This document shows, piece after piece, positions 49,314 to 61,098 of a stretch of 64,000 nucleotides of DNA. This DNA comes from Gemmatimonadota bacterium (GTDB lineage Bacteria > Gemmatimonadota > Gemmatimonadetes > Gemmatimonadales > Gemmatimonadaceae). The DNA is taken from contig JACQBG010000044.1 of assembly GCA_016194585.1 (NCBI GenBank), positions 87,822-151,821 on the forward strand, given 5' to 3'. The position numbers and the translations under genes are program-made. How positions within the stretch are numbered: the first letter of the stretch is position 1; each line of letters begins with the position of its first letter. Below the pieces are notes generated by a model that had not been told where the DNA came from, searched no databases, and worked only from the letters and a program-made list of their open reading frames with translations.

Positions 49314-50861
49314 TCACCGCTCCAGCTTGAACCCCGGTTCGAGCGCCGGACGCTTGGGCACGTTCGCCACGTACCAGCCGGTGAGGTACATCCACTGCGT
49401 CATGCGCGTGAGCTTGCCGTAGTCGATGCGCGACGGCTCGTCGCGCGGCGTGTGGTAGTCGGGGTGCAGGTTGCTCGAGTACTCGATGGCCGGGACGCCG
49501 AGGCGGGCGTACGGCACGTGGTCGCTGCGGTAGTACCACATCTCGGGATGCGTCGGGCGGTCCCAGAGCGAGTCGAGGTGGAACTTGCCGGTCTTGTCGT
49601 TGGCGGCGAGCGCCATCGCGACGAGTTCGCTCGAGTTGAGATGGGGCGGCTGGATGCCCATCAGCGACGCGGAGTCGGGACTGTTGCGGCCGATCATGTC
49701 GCCGTTGAGCACGGCCACGATCTGCGAGAGCGGAACGACGGGATGCGCGGCGTGATAGCGCGAGCCGAGAAGTCCGCGTTCCTCGGCGCCGTGATAGACG
49801 AACAGCACCGACCGCTTGGCCGGCGCCTTCACGAAGGCGCGGGCGGCCGCGAGGAGGGCCACGCTCACCGACCCGTTGTCGTCGGCGCCGTTCCAGATGG
49901 AGTCGCCGGCGATCGGGTAGCGCACGCCGTCGTGGTCCTGGTGCGAGCTGTACAGCACGTACTCGTCGCGGAGCTTCGCGTCGGTACCGCGCACGACGCC
50001 GATGATGTTCACCGACGGCGAGTCGAACTGCTCGAGGTGCAGCCGGATGTCGCCGGCCTGGCCGTCGGCGCGCAAGGTGCCGAGCAGCGAGCGGCGGGCC
50101 AGGAGCACGACGGAAGGCGCGGCACCGCCGGCGGTGCCGCCGCGTCCGCCACGGCCGGCGCCGGGTGGCTGCGGCGCGAACCGGTAGGCGCCGCCCTCGA
50201 CGTCGTACATGCCGCGCGCGCGCAGCATGGCGAAGGCGTCGAAGCCCGCGTCGGCGATGGAGTCGGCGACGACGATGACCGCCGCGGCGCCACGGCCGCG
50301 GAGCCGGCCGGCGGTGGAGGCGACGGCCGCGGCGGCGTAGCGATACTCGTACGAGTACGTCCCTTCGACCTTCACCGCCTGCGACGGCGCCGTCATCGTC
50401 ACCACGGCGACCTTGCCGCGCACGTCGATCGTCGAATCGCTGCCGTCGCCGGCGAAGACGGTCGGCGCGGCGACTTCCGTCTCGGCGTTGGCGGCGGGCG
50501 CGACGTCCTTCCAGAGCGCGAGCGCCGCCGTGCCGACGTGCACGGCGCTCGCTCCCGTCGCGATGCGCGTGCGCTTCATGTTCCACCACTGGAAGTACGT
50601 GCCGTTCTCGCCGGCGGGCTTCACGCCGATGGCGCGGAGCTGGTCGGCGATCCACATCGAGGCGCGCAATTCGTCGAGCGAGCCCGCCTCGCGGCCGCGC
50701 ATCGCGTCGCCGGCGAGCGTGTAGAGGTCGCGCTTGAGGTCGGACTCACGGATGGCCGCCATCGCGGCGGCCGGTGGGGCGGGGTACGTCGCCGCATGCT
50801 TCGGTGCCTGCGCGGCGAGCGGCGCGGCGACGAGCGCGAGGGTGATCAGCTGATGACGCAT
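49314..50861 (-). CDS. M28 family metallopeptidase with signal peptide
   Basis: YSSHQDHDGVRYP, WNGADDNGSVSVALLAAARAF, FVYHGAEERGLLGSRYH. Confidence 0.9.
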   Translation of the reverse strand: MRHQLITLALVAAPLAAQAPKHAATYPAPPAAAMAAIRESDLKRDLYTLAGDAMRGREAGSLDELRASMWIADQLRAIGVKPAGENGTYFQWWNMKRTRIATGASAVHVGTAALALWKDVAPAANAETEVAAPTVFAGDGSDSTIDVRGKVAVVTMTAPSQAVKVEGTYSYEYRYAAAAVASTAGRLRGRGAAAVIVVADSIADAGFDAFAMLRARGMYDVEGGAYRFAPQPPGAGRGGRGGTAGGAAPSVVLLARRSLLGTLRADGQAGDIRLHLEQFDSPSVNIIGVVRGTDAKLRDEYVLYSSHQDHDGVRYPIAGDSIWNGADDNGSVSVALLAAARAFVKAPAKRSVLFVYHGAEERGLLGSRYHAAHPVVPLSQIVAVLNGDMIGRNSPDSASLMGIQPPHLNSSELVAMALAANDKTGKFHLDSLWDRPTHPEMWYYRSDHVPYARLGVPAIEYSSNLHPDYHTPRDEPSRIDYGKLTRMTQWMYLTGWYVANVPKRPALEPGFKLER

Positions 50862-50879
50862 CGGGGGACTCGGCAGGGG

Positions 50880-53165
50880 TCAGGGGGTGACGGACGGGCC
50901 GGCGGGGAGATGCTCCTGGAGGTAGCGCGTGAGGAGGTTGAAGAGATGGACGGTGGTGCCGCGCCCCTCGTAGATGCCATGCGTGCGGTTCGGATACTCC
51001 ATCATCGTGAACGGCTTGTTCGCCGCGACGAGCGCGTTGATGAGCTGCTCCGTGCCCTGATAGTGCACGTTGTCGTCGCCCGACCCGTGCACGACGAGCA
51101 GGTCGCCCTTGAGGCCGTCGACGAAGTTGACGGCCGACGCGTCGCGGTAGGCGAGCGAGTCGGTGCTGGGAAGGCCGACGTACCGTTCCTGATAGATCGT
51201 GTCGTAGTTGTGCACGTCGGCGACCGGGGCGACCGCCATCCCCATGCGGTACACGTTCGGCGCGCGGAACATCAGCAGCAGCGTCGACGACCCGCCGCCG
51301 CTCCAGCCCCACACGCCGATGCGGGTGGAATCCACATACGGCCGCTTCGCGATGGCGAGCGCCGCCGCCGACTGCTCCTTGACGCGCAGCGCGCCGATCT
51401 GGTCGAGCACGGCCTTCCGCCAGGCGCGCCCCTTGGGGCCGGGGGTGCCGCGGTTGTCGACGCTCGCCACGATGTACCCCTTCTGCGTGAGCATGAGGTG
51501 CCAGAGCCAGCGCGAACCGCCGTAGGAGTCGACGACCGTCTGCGCCGCGGGCTCGCCGTACACGTAGAAGAGCACGGGGTACTTCTTCGCTGGATCGAAG
51601 TCGGCCGGCTTCATCATCCAGCCGTCGAGCTTCACGCCGCCGCCGACGTCCACCTGGAAGAACTCCGAGGGCCCCTGCTTCAGCGTGGCGAGTCGCGCCT
51701 TGAGCGCGTCGTTGGTCACGATCGTGCGCGCGACCGCGTGCGACGGCAGGCGGACGACGTCGATCGTCTGCGGCGTGCCCCACGAACTCGTCGAATGGAT
51801 CGCCCACGTGCCGTTGGGCGAGATGTCGTAGTCGTGCACCCCGCGCGCGGTCGCCGGCGTGAGCCGCTCCGGGGCCGCGCTGCCGTCGAGGCGGATGCGC
51901 CACAGCTGCATCTGCGTGGCGTTGTCGGGACTGGCGTCGTAGTAGAGCCAGCCGCCCTTCGTGTCGATGGCGTCGACCTTCATCACGTCGTACGCGCCTT
52001 TCGTCACGAGGCGCATCGTGCCGTCGCGGCCGACGACGTACGCGTGCCGCCAGCCGTCGCGCTCGCTCAGCCAGAAGAACGACTTGCCGCCGTCGAACCA
52101 GTGGAGCGAGGGGCCGGGGCCGTAGCCGACGTGGTCGTCCCAGATGTCGAGCCACGCGCTGTCCTTCTCGACGAGCACCTGGCGCACCGTGCCGTCGCTG
52201 GCATTGCCGAACCAGAGCGTGTTCTGCGTCTGCCGGCGGTTGAGCTGCTGGACGGCGACCTCCGACGAGTTGTCGGCCCAATCCATGCGGGCGAGGTAGT
52301 TCTCGCGCGGATCACCGGGGATCTGGAGCCACGTCGTCTTGCCGCCGTCGGCGCTCACCACCCCCACCCGCGCCGCCGAGTTCGTCGTGCCGGCCTTGGG
52401 GTACTGCACCTTCTTCACGAACGAGTACAGCGAGTCCGTGTTGTCGATGAGGAGGAAATCGCGCACGCCGTCGGCGTCGAGCTGCCAGTAGGCGATGTTC
52501 TTGCCGTCGGGGCTCCATCGGAACCCGTCGCGCATGTACAGCTCCTCCTCGTACACCCAATCGAACGTGCCGTTGATGGTCGTGACCGAGCCGTCCTTCG
52601 TGAGCTGGGTGATGCGCTGGTTGCCGAGCGACTCGACGTAGAGGTTGTGCTCGCGCACATAGGCCACGCGCGACCCGTCCGGGGAGAACTTCGCGAACTG
52701 CAGCGTCGACGGCTTCGCCTTCGCGCCGCCGAGCTTCTCGAGCTTCCCCGAGCCGAGGTCGAGCACCCAGAAGTCGCCGCGCGTGTTCTCGCGCCAGACG
52801 CGCGCCGAGTTGGTGAAGACGAGCAGCTTGCGATGGTCGCCCGACCAGGCGTAGTCCTCGATGGCAAGCGGCGCGCCGGCGCCGGCCGGGGTGAGCTGCG
52901 CGGCGGAGACCAGCACGCTCTTCTTCCCGCTGGCGGCGTCGACGCGCACGAGGTCGGCGCCGTGCCCGCTCGACGATGCCTCGACGTCGGTGTACGTGCT
53001 GTCGTCGAGCCACCGCACGGGACTCATCCCCTCCTGGCGGAAGTCGCGCGATGCGAAGATGCGCTCCACGGAGAGGAGCGATGGGTCGGTCGCGACGCGC
53101 GGCGCTTGCTGCGCGGCGAGCGGGATGGCGAGCAGGAACGTGAGGGCGAACGCAGTCCGGCGCAT
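50880..53165 (-). CDS. S9 family dipeptidyl peptidase IV-type peptidase
   Basis: Signal peptide; DPPIV N-terminal propeller; GVWGWSGGGSSTLLLM nucleophile region; HGSGDDNVHYQGTEQL; NRTHGIYEG. Confidence 0.93.
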   Translation of the reverse strand: MRRTAFALTFLLAIPLAAQQAPRVATDPSLLSVERIFASRDFRQEGMSPVRWLDDSTYTDVEASSSGHGADLVRVDAASGKKSVLVSAAQLTPAGAGAPLAIEDYAWSGDHRKLLVFTNSARVWRENTRGDFWVLDLGSGKLEKLGGAKAKPSTLQFAKFSPDGSRVAYVREHNLYVESLGNQRITQLTKDGSVTTINGTFDWVYEEELYMRDGFRWSPDGKNIAYWQLDADGVRDFLLIDNTDSLYSFVKKVQYPKAGTTNSAARVGVVSADGGKTTWLQIPGDPRENYLARMDWADNSSEVAVQQLNRRQTQNTLWFGNASDGTVRQVLVEKDSAWLDIWDDHVGYGPGPSLHWFDGGKSFFWLSERDGWRHAYVVGRDGTMRLVTKGAYDVMKVDAIDTKGGWLYYDASPDNATQMQLWRIRLDGSAAPERLTPATARGVHDYDISPNGTWAIHSTSSWGTPQTIDVVRLPSHAVARTIVTNDALKARLATLKQGPSEFFQVDVGGGVKLDGWMMKPADFDPAKKYPVLFYVYGEPAAQTVVDSYGGSRWLWHLMLTQKGYIVASVDNRGTPGPKGRAWRKAVLDQIGALRVKEQSAAALAIAKRPYVDSTRIGVWGWSGGGSSTLLLMFRAPNVYRMGMAVAPVADVHNYDTIYQERYVGLPSTDSLAYRDASAVNFVDGLKGDLLVVHGSGDDNVHYQGTEQLINALVAANKPFTMMEYPNRTHGIYEGRGTTVHLFNLLTRYLQEHLPAGPSVTP

Positions 53166-53184
53166 GTCAGGTGTGAGGTTGGGG

Positions 53185-54588
53185 TCAGTCCCTGGTGGCG
53201 AACGCTTTCAGCATCGCGAGCGCGTAGTCGGCACCAGTGTCGAATTCCTTCGCGATGATGCGCTCGTCGCGCCCGTGGGCGCGCGTGTCGTCGACGTCGA
53301 GGAACACCGGCGACATGCCGTAGGTCGGGATGCCGCCGTTGCGCAGGATCGCGCCGTCGGTGGCACCGGTCTCCATCTGCGGCACGAGCGGCACGCCGGG
53401 CCAGAACTTCGCCGTCACGGCCGCCAGCGGGCGCATGATCTCGGGGTGCAGCGGCGACGCCGGGCTCGGCACCGGCGCGTACGCGATCGTCACCTTGACG
53501 CTCGGATCGGCGACGACGCGCGTGAGCGTGCGGAGGACGAAGTCGCCGGCGGCCTCCTCGGGGAGGATGCGGCAGTTCACCTTCGCCACGGCGCGCTGCG
53601 GCAGCGCGTTCTCGGCGTGCCCGCCCTCGAGCTGCGTGGCGACACACGTCGTGCGCATCTGCGCGTTGTAGAACGGCGAGCGCGCGGCGAGGCGCCGGAC
53701 GGCGGCGGCATCGGGCTTCGCGCCCGTCACCTGCCGGAGGTCGGCCGCGACCGCGGGCGGCTCGTGGCGCGCCGCCGCCGCGAGGGCGCCGCGCGTCACT
53801 TCGCTCAAGTGCACGGGGAAGTCATACGCCGCGAGCCGCGTGAGCGCCGCCGCGAGCCGGGTGATGGGGCTGTCCTTGGTGGGGAGCGAGCTGTGCCCGC
53901 CGGCCCCGGTGGCCTCGAATTGGAACGTCGCGTAGACCTTCTCGCTGGCCTGCACGGTGCGCGCGACCCGCGCGCCGTGCAGCAGCTCCGGATCGCCGCC
54001 GTCCACGTTCCAGCACCACTCGGCGTCGACGAGATCGCGGTGGTTCTTGAGCAACCAGTCGATGCCGCTGTAGTCGGCCGACGACTCTTCGCCCGCCGTG
54101 AGGGCGAGGATCACGTCGCGATCGGGCACGACGCCGTCCTTGTGCAGCTGGATGAACGCCGCGACGAGGATCGCCGCACCGTCCTTGATGTCACTCGTCC
54201 CGCGGCCGTAGAGGAACCCGTCCTTCTCGGTGAGCTGGTACGGCGGCAACGTCCAATCGCCCGGCCGCGCCGTCACGACGTCGAGGTGCGCCAGCAGCAG
54301 GAGCGGCTTGCGCGCGCCGGTACCGTGGATGCGCGCCACCAGGTTGTGGTTGCGCGAGCCGGCGGGACCGAGGACCTGCACGTCGGCGGCGGGGATGCCC
54401 GCGGTGAGGAGGCGGCGCGCGACCGCCTGCGCGGCGACCGTCGTGCTCCCGGAATCGTGATCGGTGTTGATGCCGAGCAGCTCCGCGAAGACGGCGCGCG
54501 CGGTCTGCTGCACGGGGGACGGCGCGGGCTGGGCCTGGAGCGCCGTGGCCGCGACGAGGAGCGCGGCGAAGAGGGGGAAGGTTCGCAT
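53185..54588 (-). CDS. M20/M25/M40-type carboxypeptidase-like metallopeptidase with signal peptide
   Basis: LLLAHLDVVTARPGDWTLPPY, YGRGTSDIKDGAAILV, ALTAGEESSADYSG. Confidence 0.9.
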   Translation of the reverse strand: MRTFPLFAALLVAATALQAQPAPSPVQQTARAVFAELLGINTDHDSGSTTVAAQAVARRLLTAGIPAADVQVLGPAGSRNHNLVARIHGTGARKPLLLLAHLDVVTARPGDWTLPPYQLTEKDGFLYGRGTSDIKDGAAILVAAFIQLHKDGVVPDRDVILALTAGEESSADYSGIDWLLKNHRDLVDAEWCWNVDGGDPELLHGARVARTVQASEKVYATFQFEATGAGGHSSLPTKDSPITRLAAALTRLAAYDFPVHLSEVTRGALAAAARHEPPAVAADLRQVTGAKPDAAAVRRLAARSPFYNAQMRTTCVATQLEGGHAENALPQRAVAKVNCRILPEEAAGDFVLRTLTRVVADPSVKVTIAYAPVPSPASPLHPEIMRPLAAVTAKFWPGVPLVPQMETGATDGAILRNGGIPTYGMSPVFLDVDDTRAHGRDERIIAKEFDTGADYALAMLKAFATRD

Positions 54589-54609
54589 CCCCCTAACTTA
54601 GCAGCGATC

Positions 54610-54972
54610 CTAGAGGCGGCGAGCCACGGCGTCGTTGATCATCTGCACTTCGGTCTCGGGGTTCCGCACCTGCAGGATCAACTGGTCGTAGTTCTCGTGG
54701 TCGAGGTCCACGATGATCGTGTTCTCGGGCTTGTGGACGTCGTAGAACACCATCCGCCCCTTCCTATAGAAGGTGCCGGCCGTGATGACCCCCGGCAGGT
54801 CGGACCCGCCGAGTTTCACCCCGTGCCACCACCCCTTGGCGGCCTCGTCGTCGACGCGCGCCCCCTTGATGTGGGCGAGCGGGATGTCGAGGCTGCTCTT
54901 GAGCGCCCAGAGCTTGTCCCACCCCTCGACCTCGAAGGTGATCGTGTCGCCATGGACGGTGATTTCGACCAT
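54610..54972 (-). CDS. Hypothetical protein, PH-like domain
   Basis: IPLAHIKGARVDDEAAKGWWHGVKLGG...PGVITAGTFYRKGRMVFYDVHKPENTIIVDL resembles bacterial PH-like folds. Confidence 0.65.
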   Translation of the reverse strand: MVEITVHGDTITFEVEGWDKLWALKSSLDIPLAHIKGARVDDEAAKGWWHGVKLGGSDLPGVITAGTFYRKGRMVFYDVHKPENTIIVDLDHENYDQLILQVRNPETEVQMINDAVARRL

Positions 54973-55021
54973 CGTCGTTGCCTCGCGAAGGGTGGATACG
55001 TCGACTGCCAGCTCCCGGAAT

Positions 55022-56581
55022 CTACTCCAGGATCATCTCGGCGGGCGCCGAGCCGCGCGTCTGACGGACGAGCGAGAGCAGCGGGATGAGCGAGAGCACG
55101 AGCAGCGCCGCGATGATGTACGTGTGCGAATACGCGATCACGCTCGCCTGGCCGGCGATCTGCCGGTCGACCACCGCGAGCGCGCGTTGGTGCGCCGTCC
55201 ACGGGTCCGCCCCGCGGGCGATGAAGGCGCGCGTGAACATCGTCACGCGCTGCAGGCTCATCGGGTCGCCCGGCGTCACGTGCTCGGTGAGCGTCGCCTT
55301 GAGGAGCACCGAGTTGTGCGACACGAGGGTCGCGATGCCGGCGATGCCGAGTGAGCCGCCGAGCTGGCGGAAGAAGTTGAAGAGCCCGGTCGCCTGCGGG
55401 AGCTCGGCGCGCGACATCTCGGCGAGCGTGATGGTGGTGAGCGGCACGAACATCAGGCCCAGCCCCAGGCCGCGGAGGATGAGCGGCCAGAAGAAGTCGG
55501 CCTGCGCGCTCTCGCCGGTGATCAGGGACAGTTGCCACATCGCCGCCACGAAGAGGAGCGCTCCCGTGGCGACGAGCGCGCGCGGATCGAACCGGGCGTT
55601 GAGCTTGCCGGAGATGAACATCGACACGGCGGTGGCCGCGGCCCCGGGGAGCAGCACGATCCCCGTCTGCTCGGCCGTCATCCGGAGGTTCCCCTGCAGG
55701 AACACGGGGAGCGTGAACACCGACGCGAAGAGCCCCATCCCCATCACGATGCCGAGGATGGTGCCCACCCACATCTGACGGTGCTTCAGCACGCGGAAGT
55801 CGATCACCGGATGGTCGGTGGTGAGCTCGCGCCACACGAGCGCGACGCCGGCGACGACGCTCGTGATGGCGAGGCCGGTGATGAGGCGCGAGTCGAACCA
55901 GTCCTCGCGTTCGCCATGCTCGAGCAGGTATTGCAGCGCGCCCACGCTCACGATGAGCATCACGATGCCGGCGTAGTCGACGGTCGGGGCGCGCCGCTGG
56001 TGCGGCGAGTCGTGCACGTACTCCGCGATCATGAACGCCGCCATCAGGCCGAGCGGCACGTTGATGTAGAAGATCCACGGCCAGTTGTAGTTGTCCGTGA
56101 TCCAGCCGCCGAGGGTCGGGCCGATCGTCGGCCCCACCATCACGCCGAGGCCGAACAGCGCCATCGCCATCCCGGCCTCCTCCACCGGGAACGCCTCGAG
56201 CAGTACCACCTGCGAGGTGGTCATGAGCGCGCCGCCGCCGATCCCCTGCACGACGCGCCAGAAGATCAGCGCGCCGAGCGAGTGCGACGCGCCGCACATG
56301 AAGCTCGAGGCCGTGAACACGAGCACCGACACCACGAAGTAGCGCTTGCGGCCGAAGAACGCGCTCAGCCAGCCGGTGAGCGGGATCACGATCACCGAGG
56401 CGAGGATGTAACCGGTGGAGACCCACGCGATCTCGTCGAGCGACGCCCCGAGGTTCCCCATCATGTCGGGGAGGGCGACGTTGACGATCGACGAGTCGAT
56501 CACCTGCAACAGCGAGGCGAGCGTCACGGCGAAAGCGATGATGTACTTGTGGGGCTCGCCGCGGCGGAAATGCATCTCCAT
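55022..56581 (-). CDS. DHA2 family (EmrB/QacA-type) MFS transporter
   Basis: LLQVIDSSIVNVALPDMMGNLGASLDEIAWVSTGYILASVIVIPLTGWLSAFFGRKRYF; about 14 TM. Confidence 0.93.
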   Translation of the reverse strand: MEMHFRRGEPHKYIIAFAVTLASLLQVIDSSIVNVALPDMMGNLGASLDEIAWVSTGYILASVIVIPLTGWLSAFFGRKRYFVVSVLVFTASSFMCGASHSLGALIFWRVVQGIGGGALMTTSQVVLLEAFPVEEAGMAMALFGLGVMVGPTIGPTLGGWITDNYNWPWIFYINVPLGLMAAFMIAEYVHDSPHQRRAPTVDYAGIVMLIVSVGALQYLLEHGEREDWFDSRLITGLAITSVVAGVALVWRELTTDHPVIDFRVLKHRQMWVGTILGIVMGMGLFASVFTLPVFLQGNLRMTAEQTGIVLLPGAAATAVSMFISGKLNARFDPRALVATGALLFVAAMWQLSLITGESAQADFFWPLILRGLGLGLMFVPLTTITLAEMSRAELPQATGLFNFFRQLGGSLGIAGIATLVSHNSVLLKATLTEHVTPGDPMSLQRVTMFTRAFIARGADPWTAHQRALAVVDRQIAGQASVIAYSHTYIIAALLVLSLIPLLSLVRQTRGSAPAEMILE

Positions 56582-56674
56582 ATTGCAATTCTACACCGAG
56601 GGCGAACGATTGTCCTCGCCCCACTGCCGATCGCCCTGCACCACGTTACGTCCCTCCGCCGAAGGTCACGTCCG

Positions 56675-58084
<1,410 letters not shown>

Positions 58085-58224
58085 CGCCGTTCGCGCGACC
58101 TGCGCCGTACCGAGTCGCAGGACCCGGGATGCCGTCCGATCCCGTCAGCGATGGCCTCGCGGCCGGCCGCTACGCGGGACGCTTCCGGCTCGAGAGCTCG
58201 CTGGGCACGACCGATCGAGTTCCA

Positions 58225-58472
58225 CGAATCAGCCGGCTCGCCCTCCTCGCCGCACGGTCCAGCCAAGGGTTCGTGCAGTACATCAGCGCGGTCACCGAGC
58301 CCTTCGAAGCGCCGTTCCGCGGTGTCGTGCCGAGCATGAGCGCCGAGCGGACTACACGCTCGTCGCGATCATGATTGCGATCGGGCCTCCGTGGCGCTGT
58401 TCGCTGCCATCAACCGCCTGCGGCGATTGGTCGCGCATGGGAATCCGGAGATGAAGCGCGTGCAGAAACCGC
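58225..58472 (+). pseudogene. YggT-family-like gene remnant disrupted by at least two frameshifts
   Basis: Frame 1: GFVQYISAVTEPFEAPFRGVVPSMSAE. Frame 0: DYTLVAIMIAIG. Frame 2: ASVALFAAINRLRRLVAHGNPEMKRVQK. These join in YggT-like order. Confidence 0.5.
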
Positions 58473-58481
58473 GGGCGGGGC

Positions 58482-60905
58482 TCACGACAGCCCGGTCACC
58501 GTGGGGGCCGATGGCTCGCTCCATCGGTCGAGCGCCGCATACAGGGACTCGACGACGATCGGCTTGGAGACGTAGTCGTCCATGCCGGCCGCGAGGCAGC
58601 GCTCGCGATCGCCAAGCATGGCCGTCGCGGTCATGGCGACGATCGGCGTGCGGCGCAGCGGTCCTTCGGTGCGTCGAATCGCCGCCGTCGCCTCGAAGCC
58701 GTCCACGACGGGCATCTCGACGTCCATGAGGATGACGTCGTACCGCGCCTGACTCTGCGCCTCGATCGCCTCACGGCCGTTCGCAACCAACGTCACGTCC
58801 CATCCTGCCTTCTCGAGCAACTTGCGCGCGAGCACCTGGTTCACCGGATTGTCCTCGGCGACGAGCGCCCGCCGACGGTGCGCCGGCGCGTGGCGCGACG
58901 CAACGGACCCGCGCTCCACCGCACGTGTCGGCGATGACACGTCCTGCAGCGATTGCCTCGTGATGAGTCTCGTCAGCGTGATGTCTTGCTCGATCGCGCC
59001 GCAGATCGCCACCAGGGCCTCGTGCAGCACGCCGGGCCGCACCGGTTTCACGAAATATCCGGTGAACCCGGCGTCGGAGACTCGGGCGATGCCGCCGCCG
59101 AGCGTCGCCGAAGTCAACAGGACGAGGTCGAGGCGTCCGATCTTGGGGTTGGCGACGATCGACCGGGCGAGCTGTTCGCCATCTTCGTCCGGCATCAGGA
59201 AGTCGAGCAGCGCGACCTTGTACGGATCTCCTGCATGGACCGCCTCCAGAATCAGCTGCCTTGCGAGTCGCGCATTCTCCGCCGATTCGGCGCGCATTCC
59301 CCAACTCAGGAGCAGTTCCGTGAGCACGGTGCGGTTGACCGGCAGGTCGTCCACCACGAGCACTCGCACGCCGGCGAGTTCGCCGGCAGCAAGCGCACGC
59401 GGCGCTGCACTGCGATCCACCGGAAGTTCCAGTGTGAAGGAGAAGGTGCTGCCCGCGCCCTCGACGCTCGTCGCCGTCAGTCGCCCGCCCATCAATTCCA
59501 CGAGGTTGCGGCTGATGGCGAGCCCGAGCCCCGTCCCGCCGAACCGTCGCGTGGTGGAGGCATCGGCTTGCGAAAACTTCTCGAACAGTCGCTCGATGCG
59601 GTCGGCTGGGATGCCGATGCCGGTGTCCCGAACGGTGAACGTGATCGTCGCGGCGTCACTCGTGACCGCTTGCGCCGAGGCGTCCACGAACACATGCCCG
59701 GCCTCCGTGAACTTCATCGCGTTGCCGATGAGGTTGATCGCCACCTGACGAAGCCGGCCGGGATCGCCGACGAGACGCGCCGGGATGGAAGGCGACACGC
59801 GCAGCACGAGCTCGATGCCCTTGTCGTGCGCGCGGCTCGCCAGCAGCTCGACGATCTCGTCCAGCATCGCCGACAGGTCGAATCCCACGGCCTCGATCTC
59901 CAGCTTGCCTGCCTCGATCTTGGAGAAATCGAGGATGTCGTTGAGCACGACGAGCAGCGCCTCGGCCGAGAATTGCGCCGTTTCGAGATAGCTGCGCTGC
60001 TCGTTCGTGAGCGACGTATCGAGCGCGAGTCCGATCATCCCCAGCACTCCGTTCATCGGAGTGCGGATCTCATGGCTCATCGTGGCGAGAAAATCGCTCT
60101 TGAGGCGGCTCGTCTCCTCAGCCGCCTCCTTGGCGAGCCGCAGCTCACTCTCCACTTGGCGTGAGCGAAGCAAACGGTCGAGCATCGCCGCCAACAGCGC
60201 GAGGCCGGCGATCAGGACCGAGGCGAAGGCGACCCCGATGGCCAGGCCCGCGGGGGGCAGTCCATCGGACGTGGTGGCGACCGGTCCGGCCACGGGAAGA
60301 AAGGTGGCCGCGGCCATCCCGGTGTAGTGCATTCCGGCGATGGCCAGCCCCATCACGGTGGCGGCGCCGACACGCCAAAACCGAACGTGGCGTCGACGCT
60401 GCTCGCGAAAGTAACGCGCGAGCACCAGCGCCACGAAACTGGCGACTATCGCGATGAGGATCGAAAAAATGACCAGCGGAGGGCTGAACCGGATGACTGC
60501 CTGCAGTCGCATGGCCGCCATGCCGATATAGTGCATACCGGCAATCGCGGCGCCCAAGACGATCGACGCAAACAGGCGTTGCGACCAGAGAACGGTTTCC
60601 CGGCCGATTCCCCAGAGTGCGAATGCCGACGCGCCGATAGCGACGACGACGGACAGGACCACACCCGCCGGATCGTATCGGACGGGAATGGGGAGCCGCA
60701 TGGCGAGCATCCCCACGAAGTGCATGCTCCAGATGCCGGTGCCCATCGCCAAGCCACCGCCGAGTATCCAGAGCGCCTTCGTGCGTCCCGTCGTCGAATA
60801 CACGCGCCCGCCGATATCGAGCGCCGTGTACGACGCCAGAATCGCGATGACGACGGAGAGCGCCACGATCCAAGGCGTGAACCGATGGGTGTAATGCATC
60901 TGCAT
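58482..60905 (-). CDS. Hybrid sensor histidine kinase with N-terminal MHYT sensor and two receiver domains
   Basis: [10 protein letters not shown] / [10 protein letters not shown] repeats; [22 protein letters not shown]-box; [14 protein letters not shown]; two REC domains ([28 protein letters not shown]). Confidence 0.93.
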   Translation of the reverse strand: MQMHYTHRFTPWIVALSVVIAILASYTALDIGGRVYSTTGRTKALWILGGGLAMGTGIWSMHFVGMLAMRLPIPVRYDPAGVVLSVVVAIGASAFALWGIGRETVLWSQRLFASIVLGAAIAGMHYIGMAAMRLQAVIRFSPPLVIFSILIAIVASFVALVLARYFREQRRRHVRFWRVGAATVMGLAIAGMHYTGMAAATFLPVAGPVATTSDGLPPAGLAIGVAFASVLIAGLALLAAMLDRLLRSRQVESELRLAKEAAEETSRLKSDFLATMSHEIRTPMNGVLGMIGLALDTSLTNEQRSYLETAQFSAEALLVVLNDILDFSKIEAGKLEIEAVGFDLSAMLDEIVELLASRAHDKGIELVLRVSPSIPARLVGDPGRLRQVAINLIGNAMKFTEAGHVFVDASAQAVTSDAATITFTVRDTGIGIPADRIERLFEKFSQADASTTRRFGGTGLGLAISRNLVELMGGRLTATSVEGAGSTFSFTLELPVDRSAAPRALAAGELAGVRVLVVDDLPVNRTVLTELLLSWGMRAESAENARLARQLILEAVHAGDPYKVALLDFLMPDEDGEQLARSIVANPKIGRLDLVLLTSATLGGGIARVSDAGFTGYFVKPVRPGVLHEALVAICGAIEQDITLTRLITRQSLQDVSSPTRAVERGSVASRHAPAHRRRALVAEDNPVNQVLARKLLEKAGWDVTLVANGREAIEAQSQARYDVILMDVEMPVVDGFEATAAIRRTEGPLRRTPIVAMTATAMLGDRERCLAAGMDDYVSKPIVVESLYAALDRWSEPSAPTVTGLS

Positions 60906-61098
60906 ATGCGCCTAATACAGCACCGGGAGGCGCGTGACCGCAATCGGTCTCGAGGTGCGCGACGATCGCCGCGTACACGGGCTGGTCGCGGCGTCCGCCC
61001 GTCAGGGAACAGGAAAATAGAGGTCCATGGGGATGGCAGAGGTGTGTCGGTCGCCGAATGGAAGATGCACCGACGCTTCGCCCCCGTGGATGCACGCA

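Noticed and set aside
48705-53258. 1517-aa plus-strand ORF
   Set aside because: Antisense to well-supported acyl-CoA dehydrogenase, M28 and S9 genes. Arg/His/Val/Ala-rich low-complexity translation typical of a high-GC shadow frame.
58129-58374. ORF of 81 aa as an intact gene
   Set aside because: Only the end of this frame resembles YggT, and the continuation moves to two other frames, so it is better read as a pseudogene.
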